Assembly: GCA_039636795.1 (NCBI GenBank) | Contig: CP143430.1 | Span: 2,728,001 to 2,792,000, forward strand | DNA: 64,000 bases | Direction of reading: 5' to 3' | DNA from: Micrococcaceae bacterium Sec5.1 | GTDB taxonomy: Bacteria; Actinomycetota; Actinomycetes; Actinomycetales; Micrococcaceae | Shown here: positions 7,199-15,369 of the stretch, piece after piece | Layout: each line of letters begins with the position of its first letter | How positions within the stretch are numbered: position 1 is the stretch's first letter | Program-made: the position numbers and the translations under genes | The notes under the pieces: model-generated | Databases searched by the model: none | What the model was told of the DNA's origin: nothing | The model's input: the letters and a program-made list of their open reading frames with translations, nothing else

Positions 7199-8692
7199 GT
7201 GGCCGAAAACTCTACTTTGATGATTGACCGGGAAACGAGCCTCCTCGCGTCCGTGCCCACCGGATTGTTGATCGGTGGGCAGTGGCGGGACGCGTCCGAC
7301 GGCGGCACGTTCGATGTGCACGATCCGGCCACTGGGGAGGTGCTCGCCACGCTCGCCTCGGCGACCAGCGAAGACGCGGTCGCAGCGTTGGATGCCGCCG
7401 ACGCCGCCCAGTCCTCTTGGGCGCGGACCGCACCCCGGGTCCGGGCCGAGATCCTGCGCCGGGCCTTCGATTTGGTGACTGAACGGGCTGAGGACTTCGC
7501 TTTGCTGATGACCCTGGAAATGGGCAAGCCCCTGGCCGAAGCACGCGGCGAAGTCACGTACGGGGCCGAGTTCTTGCGCTGGTTCTCCGAAGAAACCGTC
7601 CGCGACTACGGCCGGTACCTCACCACCCCCGAGGGCAAGAACAAGATCCTGGTCCACCACAAACCCGTCGGACCCTGTTTGCTGATTACCCCGTGGAACT
7701 TCCCCCTGGCGATGGCCACCCGCAAAGTCGCTCCCGCTGTCGCGGCAGGCTGCACGATGGTGCTCAAACCCGCCAAGCTCACACCCCTGACGGCCCAGTA
7801 CTTCGCGAAGACCATGCTCGACGCCGGCCTGCCCGCCGGAGTCTTGAACGTCGTCGCCTCCTCGTCCGCGTCCGGGATTTCCGGGCCGCTGTTGAAGGAT
7901 TCCCGGTTGCGGAAGGTCTCCTTCACCGGCTCCACCCCCGTGGGCAAGCGGCTCATCGCAGACGCCTCCCAGAACGTCCTGCGGACCTCCATGGAACTTG
8001 GCGGGAACGCCCCGTTCGTCGTCTTCGAAGACGCCGACCTCGACGCCGCCGTCGAAGGCGCCATGGCCGCGAAAATGCGGAACATGGGCGAAGCCTGCAC
8101 CGCCGCCAACCGCTTCCTCGTCCACGAATCCGTCGCCCAAGAGTTCACCCGTAAGTTTGCCGCCGCCATGGGCGCCCTGGTGACCGGCCGAGGCACCGAA
8201 CCCACCACGCAGGTCGGGCCGCTGATCGACGCCGGCGCCCGGGAGGACGTCCACGCCTTGGTGAATGCCGCCGTCGACGCCGGAGCTGTTGCAGTTACGG
8301 GCGGTGCGCCCGTGGACGGACCCGGGTACTTCTACCAGCCCACCGTCCTGTCCAACGTCCCGAACGACGCAGCGATCCTGGGCCAGGAAATCTTCGGACC
8401 CGTCGCCCCCGTCACCACCTTCACTAGCGAGGAAGACGCCATCCGCCTGGCCAACGCCTCCGAGTACGGGCTCGCGTCCTACCTCTACAGCCGCGACTTC
8501 AACCGGCTCCTACGTGTCGCTGAGCAGATCGAGTTCGGCATGGTTGGCTTCAACGCCGGCGTCATCTCCAACGCCGCGGCACCCTTTGGCGGGGTCAAGC
8601 AATCCGGCCTCGGCCGCGAAGGCGGCTCCGAAGGCATCGCCGAATACACCACCACCCAATACATCGGCATAGCCGACCCGTACGCGGACTAA
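7199..8692 (+). CDS. Succinate-semialdehyde dehydrogenase-type enzyme
   Basis: 497 residues starting at GTG 7199, with AAGGA seven bases upstream; earlier in-frame starts lie inside the Nudix gene. It resembles GabD. Landmarks are ITPWNFPLAMATRKVAPA, FTGSTPVGKRL, MELGGNAPFVVF (Glu base), MGEACTAANRF (nucleophile Cys), and the C-terminal SNAAAPFGGVKQSGLGREG typical of the SSADH subgroup. The likely reaction is NAD(P)-dependent oxidation of succinic semialdehyde to succinate. That would connect the locus to the TCA cycle, because pyridine and pyridoxine ring cleavage both end in succinic semialdehyde. The isochorismatase-type gene follows after 15 bp. Confidence 0.9.
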   Translation: MAENSTLMIDRETSLLASVPTGLLIGGQWRDASDGGTFDVHDPATGEVLATLASATSEDAVAALDAADAAQSSWARTAPRVRAEILRRAFDLVTERAEDFALLMTLEMGKPLAEARGEVTYGAEFLRWFSEETVRDYGRYLTTPEGKNKILVHHKPVGPCLLITPWNFPLAMATRKVAPAVAAGCTMVLKPAKLTPLTAQYFAKTMLDAGLPAGVLNVVASSSASGISGPLLKDSRLRKVSFTGSTPVGKRLIADASQNVLRTSMELGGNAPFVVFEDADLDAAVEGAMAAKMRNMGEACTAANRFLVHESVAQEFTRKFAAAMGALVTGRGTEPTTQVGPLIDAGAREDVHALVNAAVDAGAVAVTGGAPVDGPGYFYQPTVLSNVPNDAAILGQEIFGPVAPVTTFTSEEDAIRLANASEYGLASYLYSRDFNRLLRVAEQIEFGMVGFNAGVISNAAAPFGGVKQSGLGREGGSEGIAEYTTTQYIGIADPYAD

Positions 8693-8707
8693 GAAGGCAG
8701 AGAAACC

Positions 8708-9274
8708 GTGAATAGCCCCACGCGAGGAGCCTCAACCCGCGAATCAAAAGGCCATCTGGTCATTATCGACATGCAGCGCGCCTTCCGTGAAGTGGGGGAC
8801 TGGCACATCCCGCGCTACGACGAAGCCGCCCAGACCATCGCACGGCTGGCAGGCGCAGGATTTCAACCAATAACCACCCGGTTCGTCCCCGACACGACAG
8901 AACCGGGTTCGTGGTTGTCCTATTACGACCGGTGGTCAAGCATGCGCCGGGAACCCACGGATCACATGTGGGATCTCGCTCTTCCAGGTGTGGACGCCCC
9001 AAGCTCCATTGTCCTTCCGACGTTCACTAAGTGGGGCGAAGCCATGGCGGATCGAATTCCTGTGGGCGGAGAGCTCATCCTGACAGGTGTGGCAACCGAC
9101 TGCTGCGTCCTCGCCACCGCCCTTGGTGCCGCAGACGCAGGCCGGTTTGTCACGGTTGTCCAGGACGCGTGCGCTGGACAGAACGACGACGCCCATGATC
9201 AGGCGCTCAACCTCATGCAGCTGCTGTCGCCGATGATCAACGTGGTCAAGAGCGAAACCCTGCTCCAGCCGTAG
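8708..9274 (+). CDS. Isochorismatase-family cysteine amidohydrolase
   Basis: 188 residues. The catalytic triad of the family is visible: Asp21 in VIIDMQ, Lys108 in FTKWG, and Cys133 in ATDCCVLAT. Related enzymes are nicotinamidase, RutB (ureidoacrylate amidohydrolase) and maleamate/N-formylmaleamate-type amidohydrolases. The probable role is hydrolysis of the amide left by ring cleavage, releasing ammonia, formate or carbamate. The GTG start at 8708 follows the SSADH-type gene by 15 bp, so it is the last gene of the rightward operon. Confidence 0.88.
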   Translation: MNSPTRGASTRESKGHLVIIDMQRAFREVGDWHIPRYDEAAQTIARLAGAGFQPITTRFVPDTTEPGSWLSYYDRWSSMRREPTDHMWDLALPGVDAPSSIVLPTFTKWGEAMADRIPVGGELILTGVATDCCVLATALGAADAGRFVTVVQDACAGQNDDAHDQALNLMQLLSPMINVVKSETLLQP

Positions 9275-9330
9275 CGTCATGACTTCTAATCCGGGTCGTT
9301 TATTGGCCAAGGAATGCGTTATCGGGGTAG

Positions 9331-9408
9331 CCGGAGCGATATAGAGTTCATACGATTGTCGTCATCCAATCAATATACGGCGGTGAAAAATCGCTGCTAT
9401 TACAGGAG
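9331..9408 (+). promoter_or_regulatory. Duplicated regulatory region, copy A (5' of the esterase operon)
   Basis: The 48 bp at 9331-9378 match 12792-12839 at 38 positions without a gap. The similarity continues with one gap into a TCGCNGC-ATT-CAGGA stretch that here is the ribosome-binding site of the next gene. The other copy lies upstream of the AraC gene, so this is a probable AraC target or promoter. Confidence 0.6.
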
Positions 9409-9413
9409 AAGTT

Positions 9414-10139
9414 ATGACAACATTCGTTCTCGTTCACGGCTCATGGCACGACGGAGCTTCTTGGGATTCCGTCATTGAGCATCTGGAATCCCTTGGACAC
9501 AGGGCCTACGGTCCCACTCTCGCCGGCCACGGCATCGGCGTCAATAAGGAAGTGAACCACGACGATTGTGTGCAGTCTGTAGTTCAATTCATTACGGACA
9601 ATGATCTGACGGACGTGGTTCTTTTGGGGCACAGTTTCGGCGGCACAGTAATTGCGCGAGTCGCGGAAGAGATTCCAGAGCGGCTGCGCCGGCTCATTTT
9701 CTGGAACGCATTCGTTCCGCAGTCGGGGAATTCGCTGCTTGACGAAGTTCCCCCACACTACCGTGAACTTTTCAGCTCGCTGGCTGCCGGTTCTGAAGAC
9801 AATACTGTAGCGCTGCCGTTTTCAATCTGGCGTGATGCATTCATTCAGGACGCGGACTTGAAACTCGCGGAATCTACTTTCGAATTGTTGTCTCCAGAAC
9901 CCTTCCAGCCCTTCGCCGACCACTTGGACCTCACCGCTTTCTATCAGTCAGCAATTCCCAAGAGCTACCTCAACGGGACCGAAGACACTGCGTTGCCGCC
10001 TGGAGAATGGGGCTGGCACCCGCGGATGTCCAGCCGGCTTGGGCTCCACCGTCTGGTCCAAATGCCGGGGAGTCACGAAGTCGTCTTTACCAACCCCGAA
10101 TTGCTGGCCGTCAAAATTGTGGATGCCGGGCAGGACTGA
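9414..10139 (+). CDS. Alpha/beta hydrolase (methylesterase/hydroxynitrile-lyase-like)
   Basis: 241-residue cytoplasmic hydrolase. Visible features are FVLVHGSWHDGASWD at the N-terminus (oxyanion region), the nucleophile elbow LLGHSFGGTVIA (Ser), and a C-terminal MPGSHEVVFTNPE with the catalytic His. The layout resembles the small esterase/lyase group with plant methylesterases. AGGAG lies seven bases before the ATG. GC content looks lower (about 55% in its first 60 bases) than in neighbouring operons, which hints at a different origin. It is followed after 23 bp by a type-B carboxylesterase, so the two probably act on one ester-bearing compound. The substrate is unknown. Confidence 0.86.
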   Translation: MTTFVLVHGSWHDGASWDSVIEHLESLGHRAYGPTLAGHGIGVNKEVNHDDCVQSVVQFITDNDLTDVVLLGHSFGGTVIARVAEEIPERLRRLIFWNAFVPQSGNSLLDEVPPHYRELFSSLAAGSEDNTVALPFSIWRDAFIQDADLKLAESTFELLSPEPFQPFADHLDLTAFYQSAIPKSYLNGTEDTALPPGEWGWHPRMSSRLGLHRLVQMPGSHEVVFTNPELLAVKIVDAGQD

Positions 10140-10162
10140 TTCCACATAGTGGTTCCAACAAC

Positions 10163-11662
10163 ATGAAAGCGGTAACCGTGAGTAATTCACCTGTAGTTAC
10201 AACGTCGTACGGCGATGTGGTGGGCGTTTTCGAAGAAGACCTGAGTGTCTTCCGGGGAATTCCGTACGCCGCACCCCCAGTCGGCGATCTGCGGTGGCAA
10301 TCTGCACGCCCCCACGAGGGGTGGGCGGGGATAAGGAGCGCTGAAAATTATGGACCGTCGGCGCTCCAGCCATTTGTCCCCGGCGGATCGCCTATTCTGG
10401 GGGAGCACGGGTCCCCACCGTTCGATGAAGATTGCCTCAGTCTAAATATTTGGACGCCCTCTGCCGATGACAAGCGGAGGCCGGTCCTGGTCTGGATTCA
10501 CGGTGGCGGACTGCTCATCGGTTCTGGGAATATTCCCTACTACGCTGGCGATACTTTTGCGAAAAACGGCGACTTGGTGGTTGTTACGATCAACTACCGG
10601 CTCGGTGCCTTGGGGTACCTGTCCGGGATGGGTGACCGTCAGAACCTATGGCTCGATGACCAAGCCGTTGCCCTGCGCTGGATTGTAGATAACATCGAAG
10701 CATTCGGTGGTGACCCCAACGCCATCACTCTCCTAGGTCAATCAGGTGGTGCCCTCTCAATAGGAGGACTTGTACAGCACCCCACTTCCCGTGGCCTTTT
10801 TCATCGGGCGATACTGCAAAGCATCCCTCTGGGCATCGAGTTTCAAACACCTTCGGAGGCATTCGAGCGCACCCGGAAACTCGCCGCCCTGCTCGGCCAC
10901 GACGACGTCGAAGCGCTAAGGAATGAGCCAGGGGAACGTCTCGTTGAGGGCTCCCTGGGAGTACTGAATGACAACGCGGCGTTTGGAAATTGGCCGCTGG
11001 CATTCCTGCCGGTTATCGACGAGGACAGTATCCCGGTTCATCCACTGCAGGCGCTGGCGGAATCTGACGTTGAGCTGCTGGTCGGCTGGACCGAAGATGA
11101 GGCTAGTTTCGCGTTCGCGTTGGACCCCCAGTATGCAGATACAAGCCAGTCCCAGGTGTTGGATTGGTTGGGCAGTGAGGGCGAGGAGGCCCTCGGCATC
11201 TATGGGGCCTACACCAGCTCGGGACGAAGCACCCCAAAGGAGGTGCTTTCCGGTGTTGTCAGCGACAACCTCTTCAGGCGGAGCGCGCTGGACTTGGTGG
11301 AAAAACGGGCTGTAGACGCTCCGGTGTACGCGTATGAGTTCCGACTCGATTCGCCGGCATTTGACGGCAGGCTGGGCGCGACTCATTGCCTGGACCTGCC
11401 ATTTACGTTCAACAATGTCGATAAATGGTCGGGGGCAGGATTTATTCAGGGCATTGAGGAAGTTGTCTTTGAGAGGATCGGGACGTCAATGCATAAGGCT
11501 TTTATTTCCTTTGTTGTTACGGGAGACCCAAAGCATGAGGGTTTTGCCTGGCCGAAATATACCTCTGAGCAGGGCGAACTGCTTCTGATCGACCAAAACA
11601 TCCGGGTGGGCACCGAGGTTGGAAGACCCTGGCAGAGCCTTGATGGGTCACGTCCCTCGTAG
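10163..11662 (+). CDS. Type-B carboxylesterase
   Basis: 499 residues of the carboxylesterase/cholinesterase family, without a recognisable signal peptide. Features in order are FRGIPYAAPPVGDLRW, EDCLSLNIWTP, the oxyanion motif WIHGGGL, nucleophile elbow LLGQSGGAL (the usual GESAG reads GQSGG), WTEDEASF (acid) and GATHCLDLPF (catalytic His). ATG 10163 is the likely start, with GTG 10178 as alternative; ribosome-binding sites are weak for both. It is co-directional with the preceding hydrolase and ends before a strong hairpin. Type-B esterases hydrolyse aryl, carbamate or terpenoid esters. The specific substrate is not inferable. Confidence 0.9.
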   Translation: MKAVTVSNSPVVTTSYGDVVGVFEEDLSVFRGIPYAAPPVGDLRWQSARPHEGWAGIRSAENYGPSALQPFVPGGSPILGEHGSPPFDEDCLSLNIWTPSADDKRRPVLVWIHGGGLLIGSGNIPYYAGDTFAKNGDLVVVTINYRLGALGYLSGMGDRQNLWLDDQAVALRWIVDNIEAFGGDPNAITLLGQSGGALSIGGLVQHPTSRGLFHRAILQSIPLGIEFQTPSEAFERTRKLAALLGHDDVEALRNEPGERLVEGSLGVLNDNAAFGNWPLAFLPVIDEDSIPVHPLQALAESDVELLVGWTEDEASFAFALDPQYADTSQSQVLDWLGSEGEEALGIYGAYTSSGRSTPKEVLSGVVSDNLFRRSALDLVEKRAVDAPVYAYEFRLDSPAFDGRLGATHCLDLPFTFNNVDKWSGAGFIQGIEEVVFERIGTSMHKAFISFVVTGDPKHEGFAWPKYTSEQGELLLIDQNIRVGTEVGRPWQSLDGSRPS

Positions 11663-11688
11663 GGTCCCTCCTTCATAAGGATCTGAGC

Positions 11689-11739
11689 GGCGAGTGCTGG
11701 AATGACGAGGGCGCTGCCCTTGTCATTCCAGCACTCGCC
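11689..11739. terminator. Bidirectional hairpin terminator
   Basis: A perfect 18-bp stem (11689-11706 with 11722-11739) holds a further short AGGGC/GCCCT stem in its loop. It sits between the converging carboxylesterase and AraC genes. No long T-run follows, which is common in actinobacteria. Confidence 0.8.
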
Positions 11740-11758
11740 AATTGTCATAGGCGAGATG

Positions 11759-12730
11759 TCAGCGCCGCAGCGTAGCGGATGGCGGGAATCCGTAGCGTTC
11801 CCGATACTGCGCGGCGAACCTGCCCAAGTTTGAGAACCCCCAACGGTCTGCCACTTCTGCAACTGTCCTGCCCCGGCCCGACAGGAGGTCGTCGTGGGCC
11901 CTGCGAAGCCGCACGTCTCTAATGAATCCGATGGGAGTTGTCCCCAGCTGGTTCCGGAAAGCCTCCTGAAGCGCCCTGACACCCAACCCAGAACTTTTTG
12001 CGAGGTCGGCTACTTGATATTGATATTCCGGCCGGGCCTCAACTATCGCCATGACCCGACGGACAGCGGCTGAGTCAGCTTGCAAGCCAACTTCCTCCCC
12101 GGCGTCGATCGCCAGCGGGTGGGTGTCTGCGAGGGCGGCGACGGCGGTACGGATCAGCTGGTCTTGCAATAGTGGATAACCGGCGCCGGAAGTGTTGGCA
12201 TGGGACTCCCGAACCAGCAGTGACGATACTGCATTCCAAGTGGCAGCGGCCCGCAAAGACTTGGGCCCTTGCAAACCAAACCGTACCCGGGACGTTGTCT
12301 TGTCACCGCGCAAATCATGCAGGGCCTGTTCCACGTATGCACGGTCAAACCGGAAAGTGAGGAGCTGGGAGTTCATCCCAAATACGAGCCTGAAGTTTCG
12401 ATACGAGTCCAAGACAATCGTCTGCCCTGACGTCAGAATACGTTCAGCACCACCCGAACTTACGGCCAGTCTGCCTTTGAGCACCATACTGATCAAGATC
12501 CATGAGGCTAGCGGTTCCGCATCGACAGATGCCTCCGATCCGTAACTCAGCCTGTGTATGGAAAGAGGGCCTAAGGTGGCCTCTTCCTGGACAGCATGGA
12601 AGGCCCTGGGCTGGGAAACAGCCAGGATGTGGGGGCAGTATGCGTTACTGAGTGCCTCGCGAGCCTCAGAGGGGTCGTGCGTGTCCAGGACGAGGGGACC
12701 GCCTCCCGTACCAAGCCCGTGGGTATGCAT
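11759..12730 (-). CDS. AraC-family transcriptional regulator
   Basis: 323 residues. The N-terminal half (about 40-200) is a cupin-like AraC-binding-2 sensor domain. The C-terminal 100 residues carry two helix-turn-helix units (VADLAKSSGLGVRALQEAFRNQ, then VAEVADRWGFSNLGRFAAQYRERYG) with the family signature at the end. The ATG start at 12730 has GGAG seven bases upstream. It converges on the esterase operon, and the same roughly 77-bp regulatory region occurs in front of both, so esterase control plus autoregulation is the likely job. A role in the arabinoside operon on its other side is less likely because that operon has its own LacI protein. Confidence 0.9.
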   Translation of the reverse strand: MHTHGLGTGGGPLVLDTHDPSEAREALSNAYCPHILAVSQPRAFHAVQEEATLGPLSIHRLSYGSEASVDAEPLASWILISMVLKGRLAVSSGGAERILTSGQTIVLDSYRNFRLVFGMNSQLLTFRFDRAYVEQALHDLRGDKTTSRVRFGLQGPKSLRAAATWNAVSSLLVRESHANTSGAGYPLLQDQLIRTAVAALADTHPLAIDAGEEVGLQADSAAVRRVMAIVEARPEYQYQVADLAKSSGLGVRALQEAFRNQLGTTPIGFIRDVRLRRAHDDLLSGRGRTVAEVADRWGFSNLGRFAAQYRERYGFPPSATLRR

Positions 12731-12791
12731 CTAGTACTCCAAAGTTTTCGATGTGGGTTGATAATCCGGATACGGGCTTGCCGGAGTAGAG

Positions 12792-12867
12792 CCGGAGGTA
12801 TATCGAGTTTATTTGATTATCGTCATGGATTCAATATACTTTCTTTGACATCGCGGCCATTTCAGGA
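12792..12867. promoter_or_regulatory. Duplicated regulatory region, copy B (between araC-type gene and ABC operon)
   Basis: This is the counterpart of copy A. The conserved block includes the CAGGA that is the ribosome-binding site in copy A, but here no start codon follows within 15 bases. This half of the 12731-13061 gap therefore looks like an orphaned promoter/5' leader or an AraC operator. The rest of the gap is the ABC operon's own promoter. Confidence 0.55.
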
Positions 12868-12922
12868 CGGCCTGGCGGGCGCAGGTCCCAGCCCGTAACA
12901 GGAAACGAAGTTGGGAAAAGTA

Positions 12923-13010
12923 TTGACGCCTCCACACGCTCGTGTAACGATAAACGCATCCTAAAGCACACTTTCTCGTGATGCATCCGGATCTCCCGTT
13001 TATCGTTACA
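12923..13010 (+). promoter_or_regulatory. ABC-operon promoter with two inverted LacI-type operators
   Basis: TTGACG at 12923-12928 and TAACGAT at 12945-12951 form the promoter. TGTAACGATAAACG (12943-12956) covers the -10 box. Its exact reverse complement CGTTTATCGTTACA lies at 12997-13010, 54 bp away centre to centre (about five turns). The central CG with flanking A/T symmetry is typical of LacI-family sites, and the operon's own LacI gene is the natural ligand. Confidence 0.7.
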
Positions 13011-13061
13011 TGCCTAGCCTTTCGCTGGGCATGTACGCGTAGCAAGGAAGGTGCGCAGTTT

Positions 13062-14405
13062 ATGAAAATCCAACCCATTAATCGCAGGGGATTCCTCGGC
13101 CTTACGGCCGCCGGTGTGGCAGCCGCAGCTCTTAGCGGCTGCAAGGTCAACACGTCTAGCCCAGCAGGAGGCAGCTCTTCCGGCAAGGGTGCACTGACCA
13201 TCATGGGCAACGATGGTGAGATCACCAAGGACGTGATTTCCGGCTGGCAGCAACTCAACGCCGATGCTCCCATAACGTTTATCAAGTACGACGAGACCCG
13301 CCTCAACGCAATGCTCACTGCCGGCACACCCCCGGACCTGGTCCGCGGCGCTGGTGCCCAAGTGACTCCGTATCTGGCTTCCCGAAAGATTGCGAAACCG
13401 CTGGACGACTACCTTTCCGGCAGCTCCCTCATCCACTCGGGCGACCTCGAAGCAATCAATGATGTGTGGAAGTGGGACGGTACCCGGCAGGGCAGCGGCA
13501 GCACCTACGGACTGACCAAGGACTGGAGCCTGGACATGATGTTCTGGTACAACCAGTCCGTTTTCGAGGAGGTGGGTGCCCGGGTCCCTGACAGTGCCAA
13601 TCCGTTCACCTACGACGAATTGCTGGACGTTGCCAAGAGCATGACTGCAACCTCGGGCGGCAAGTCTTCCCGCTATGGCTTGTTCGCCACTACCCCTGAT
13701 GTCGCGTTCCTTCAGGGCATGCTCGCCACAACCGGCGTCTCGCTGTTCAGTGAAGATTTGAAGAAGGTGGACTTCAGTTCACCCGAGGCCCAGAAGGCCG
13801 TCGGCTGGCTGGCAGAGGTGGCGAAGGCCAAGGCTGGCTACACACTCCTGGATCCCAACCCCGACGGCTGGGACTGGCCCCCGTTCAGTTCAGGCCGGCA
13901 GGCCATGCAGAGTGCCGGATACTGGCTGACCGGCGTCGTGTCCGGCGACACGAAGGCGCCCGACTTTGCCCGTATGGCACCTGCGCCCTTGTTGGGCAAG
14001 GAGCGGGTAAGCCCCACCACCAGCGCCACAGGCCATTGGATTCCCGCCAAGGCCAAAAATCCAGACGGAGGCTTCGCCTTCCTCGAATGGTTCACTGCCG
14101 GGCAGCCCGCAAAGGACCGTGCAGCAACCGGTGGTGGTCTCCCCGTCATGAAGAACCTTCGTTCCAGCCTTCCTGCCAAGGAGGCGTACCAGAAGTCAGC
14201 CCTGGAAACCCAGACGGCCGAGGACAAGTACGCCAAGGTGTTGAGCTTTTCCCCATACGCAACCGTCACGGCGCTGACAGCTGCAGTTTCGGAGCAGTTC
14301 CCCAAGCTGGTCCAGGGATCCCTGACGGCCGGGCAGTTCGCCGATCAAGTCAACACCAAATGCAACGCACTCCTCGCCGAGGGTGTTTCGCGTATCGGCG
14401 GTTGA
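13062..14405 (+). CDS. ABC transporter sugar-binding lipoprotein (Tat-type)
   Basis: 447 residues from ATG 13062, with AAGGAAGG upstream. The signal peptide has a twin-arginine (NRRGFLGL, residues 7-14) and lipobox LSGC with Cys27, so the protein is exported by Tat and lipid-anchored outside the membrane. The remainder is an extracellular solute-binding protein family 1 (MalE/UgpB-like), with an aromatic-rich binding region (WYNQSVFEE, DGWDWPPFSSG). It delivers an oligosaccharide, by context an arabinofuranosyl sugar, to the two permeases downstream. The gap to the first permease is one base. Family is clear; ligand is inferred from the GH51/GH127 genes. Confidence 0.92.
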   Translation: MKIQPINRRGFLGLTAAGVAAAALSGCKVNTSSPAGGSSSGKGALTIMGNDGEITKDVISGWQQLNADAPITFIKYDETRLNAMLTAGTPPDLVRGAGAQVTPYLASRKIAKPLDDYLSGSSLIHSGDLEAINDVWKWDGTRQGSGSTYGLTKDWSLDMMFWYNQSVFEEVGARVPDSANPFTYDELLDVAKSMTATSGGKSSRYGLFATTPDVAFLQGMLATTGVSLFSEDLKKVDFSSPEAQKAVGWLAEVAKAKAGYTLLDPNPDGWDWPPFSSGRQAMQSAGYWLTGVVSGDTKAPDFARMAPAPLLGKERVSPTTSATGHWIPAKAKNPDGGFAFLEWFTAGQPAKDRAATGGGLPVMKNLRSSLPAKEAYQKSALETQTAEDKYAKVLSFSPYATVTALTAAVSEQFPKLVQGSLTAGQFADQVNTKCNALLAEGVSRIGG

Positions 14406-14406
14406 C

Positions 14407-15369
14407 ATGGCTTCTACGCTAAGCGTTGCCCGTCCCGTACGGCGGGGCAGCCCATTGACCAAGCGGCGTAGCCGGGCTTTTTACCTCTTCATCTCGCCCT
14501 GGCTCATCGGCACCGTCCTGCTCACGATCTTTCCGCTCGCCTACGCCCTGGGTGTCAGCTTGACCGACTGGGACGGCGTGAGCCCGGGTTTTCGCTGGGT
14601 GGGTGCGCAGAACTATCTCGATGTCCTGGGTGACCCTGAAACGTGGGCGAGCATGTCGCGGTCTGCAGTCCTGGCTGTTGTTGTAGTGCCTCTTACAGTT
14701 GCGGGCAGTCTCGGTCTGGCCATCCTGCTGAACCAGAAGGTGCGACTGAGGTCTTTCTGGCGGACCATGATCTACCTCCCCGCCGTCTTCCCCCCAGTGG
14801 CGTCGGCATTGAGTTGGAAGCTGGTGTTTGACCGGGATTCCGGCGCCATCAACGCTGTCCGTGCCTGGTTCGGGCAGGACGCCGTGAACTGGATGACGGG
14901 GCAGCAAGTGTTCGTGGTCCTGCTGGCCGTGATGCTTTGGGGCATTGGTGCCGGCATGATCATCAACCTCGCTGCGCTGCAGGATGTTTCCCCGGAGCTC
15001 CTGGAGGCCGCAACGTTGGATGGAGCCGGACCTTGGCGCCGGTTCACGGCAGTGACACTTCCCACCATCTCGCCAGTGCTCCTCTTCCAGACCGTGACTT
15101 CGACCATCGGCGTTCTGCAAACTTTCGTTCCCGCCCTTTTGCTTTCCCCGACCACTGGCGCAGCTGCTGTCACGGCGGTTCCCGAAGCCAACAGGATTTT
15201 CATGATCGACGTCTATGCACAGTACTTTGCCTACTCCCGCTACGGTTATGCCTCAGCGATGTTGTGGCTGTTCTTCCTGGCCATCCTGGTGGTAACGGTC
15301 TTGTTCTTCCGTGCGAGCCGAAAGACTGTCTTCTATTCCGTGGATCCTTCCAGCGATGGAGGGAAGTAG
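14407..15369 (+). CDS. ABC sugar permease, MalF/UgpA type
   Basis: 320-residue permease with six predicted membrane helices. The EAA loop that docks to the ATPase is visible as EAATLDGAGPWRRFTAVTLP. The start is taken as ATG 14407, one base after the binding-protein stop; GTG 14383 inside the previous gene is an alternative. Together with the next gene it forms the membrane channel of a CUT1-type importer. No ATP-binding subunit is encoded nearby, so a shared MsiK-like ATPase elsewhere in the genome is expected. Confidence 0.92.
   Translation: MASTLSVARPVRRGSPLTKRRSRAFYLFISPWLIGTVLLTIFPLAYALGVSLTDWDGVSPGFRWVGAQNYLDVLGDPETWASMSRSAVLAVVVVPLTVAGSLGLAILLNQKVRLRSFWRTMIYLPAVFPPVASALSWKLVFDRDSGAINAVRAWFGQDAVNWMTGQQVFVVLLAVMLWGIGAGMIINLAALQDVSPELLEAATLDGAGPWRRFTAVTLPTISPVLLFQTVTSTIGVLQTFVPALLLSPTTGAAAVTAVPEANRIFMIDVYAQYFAYSRYGYASAMLWLFFLAILVVTVLFFRASRKTVFYSVDPSSDGGK

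Noticed and set aside
7175..8254. 359-codon minus-strand frame opposite the SSADH-type gene
   Set aside because: Glycine/aspartate-rich with no domain, no ribosome-binding site, fully antisense to a clear dehydrogenase.
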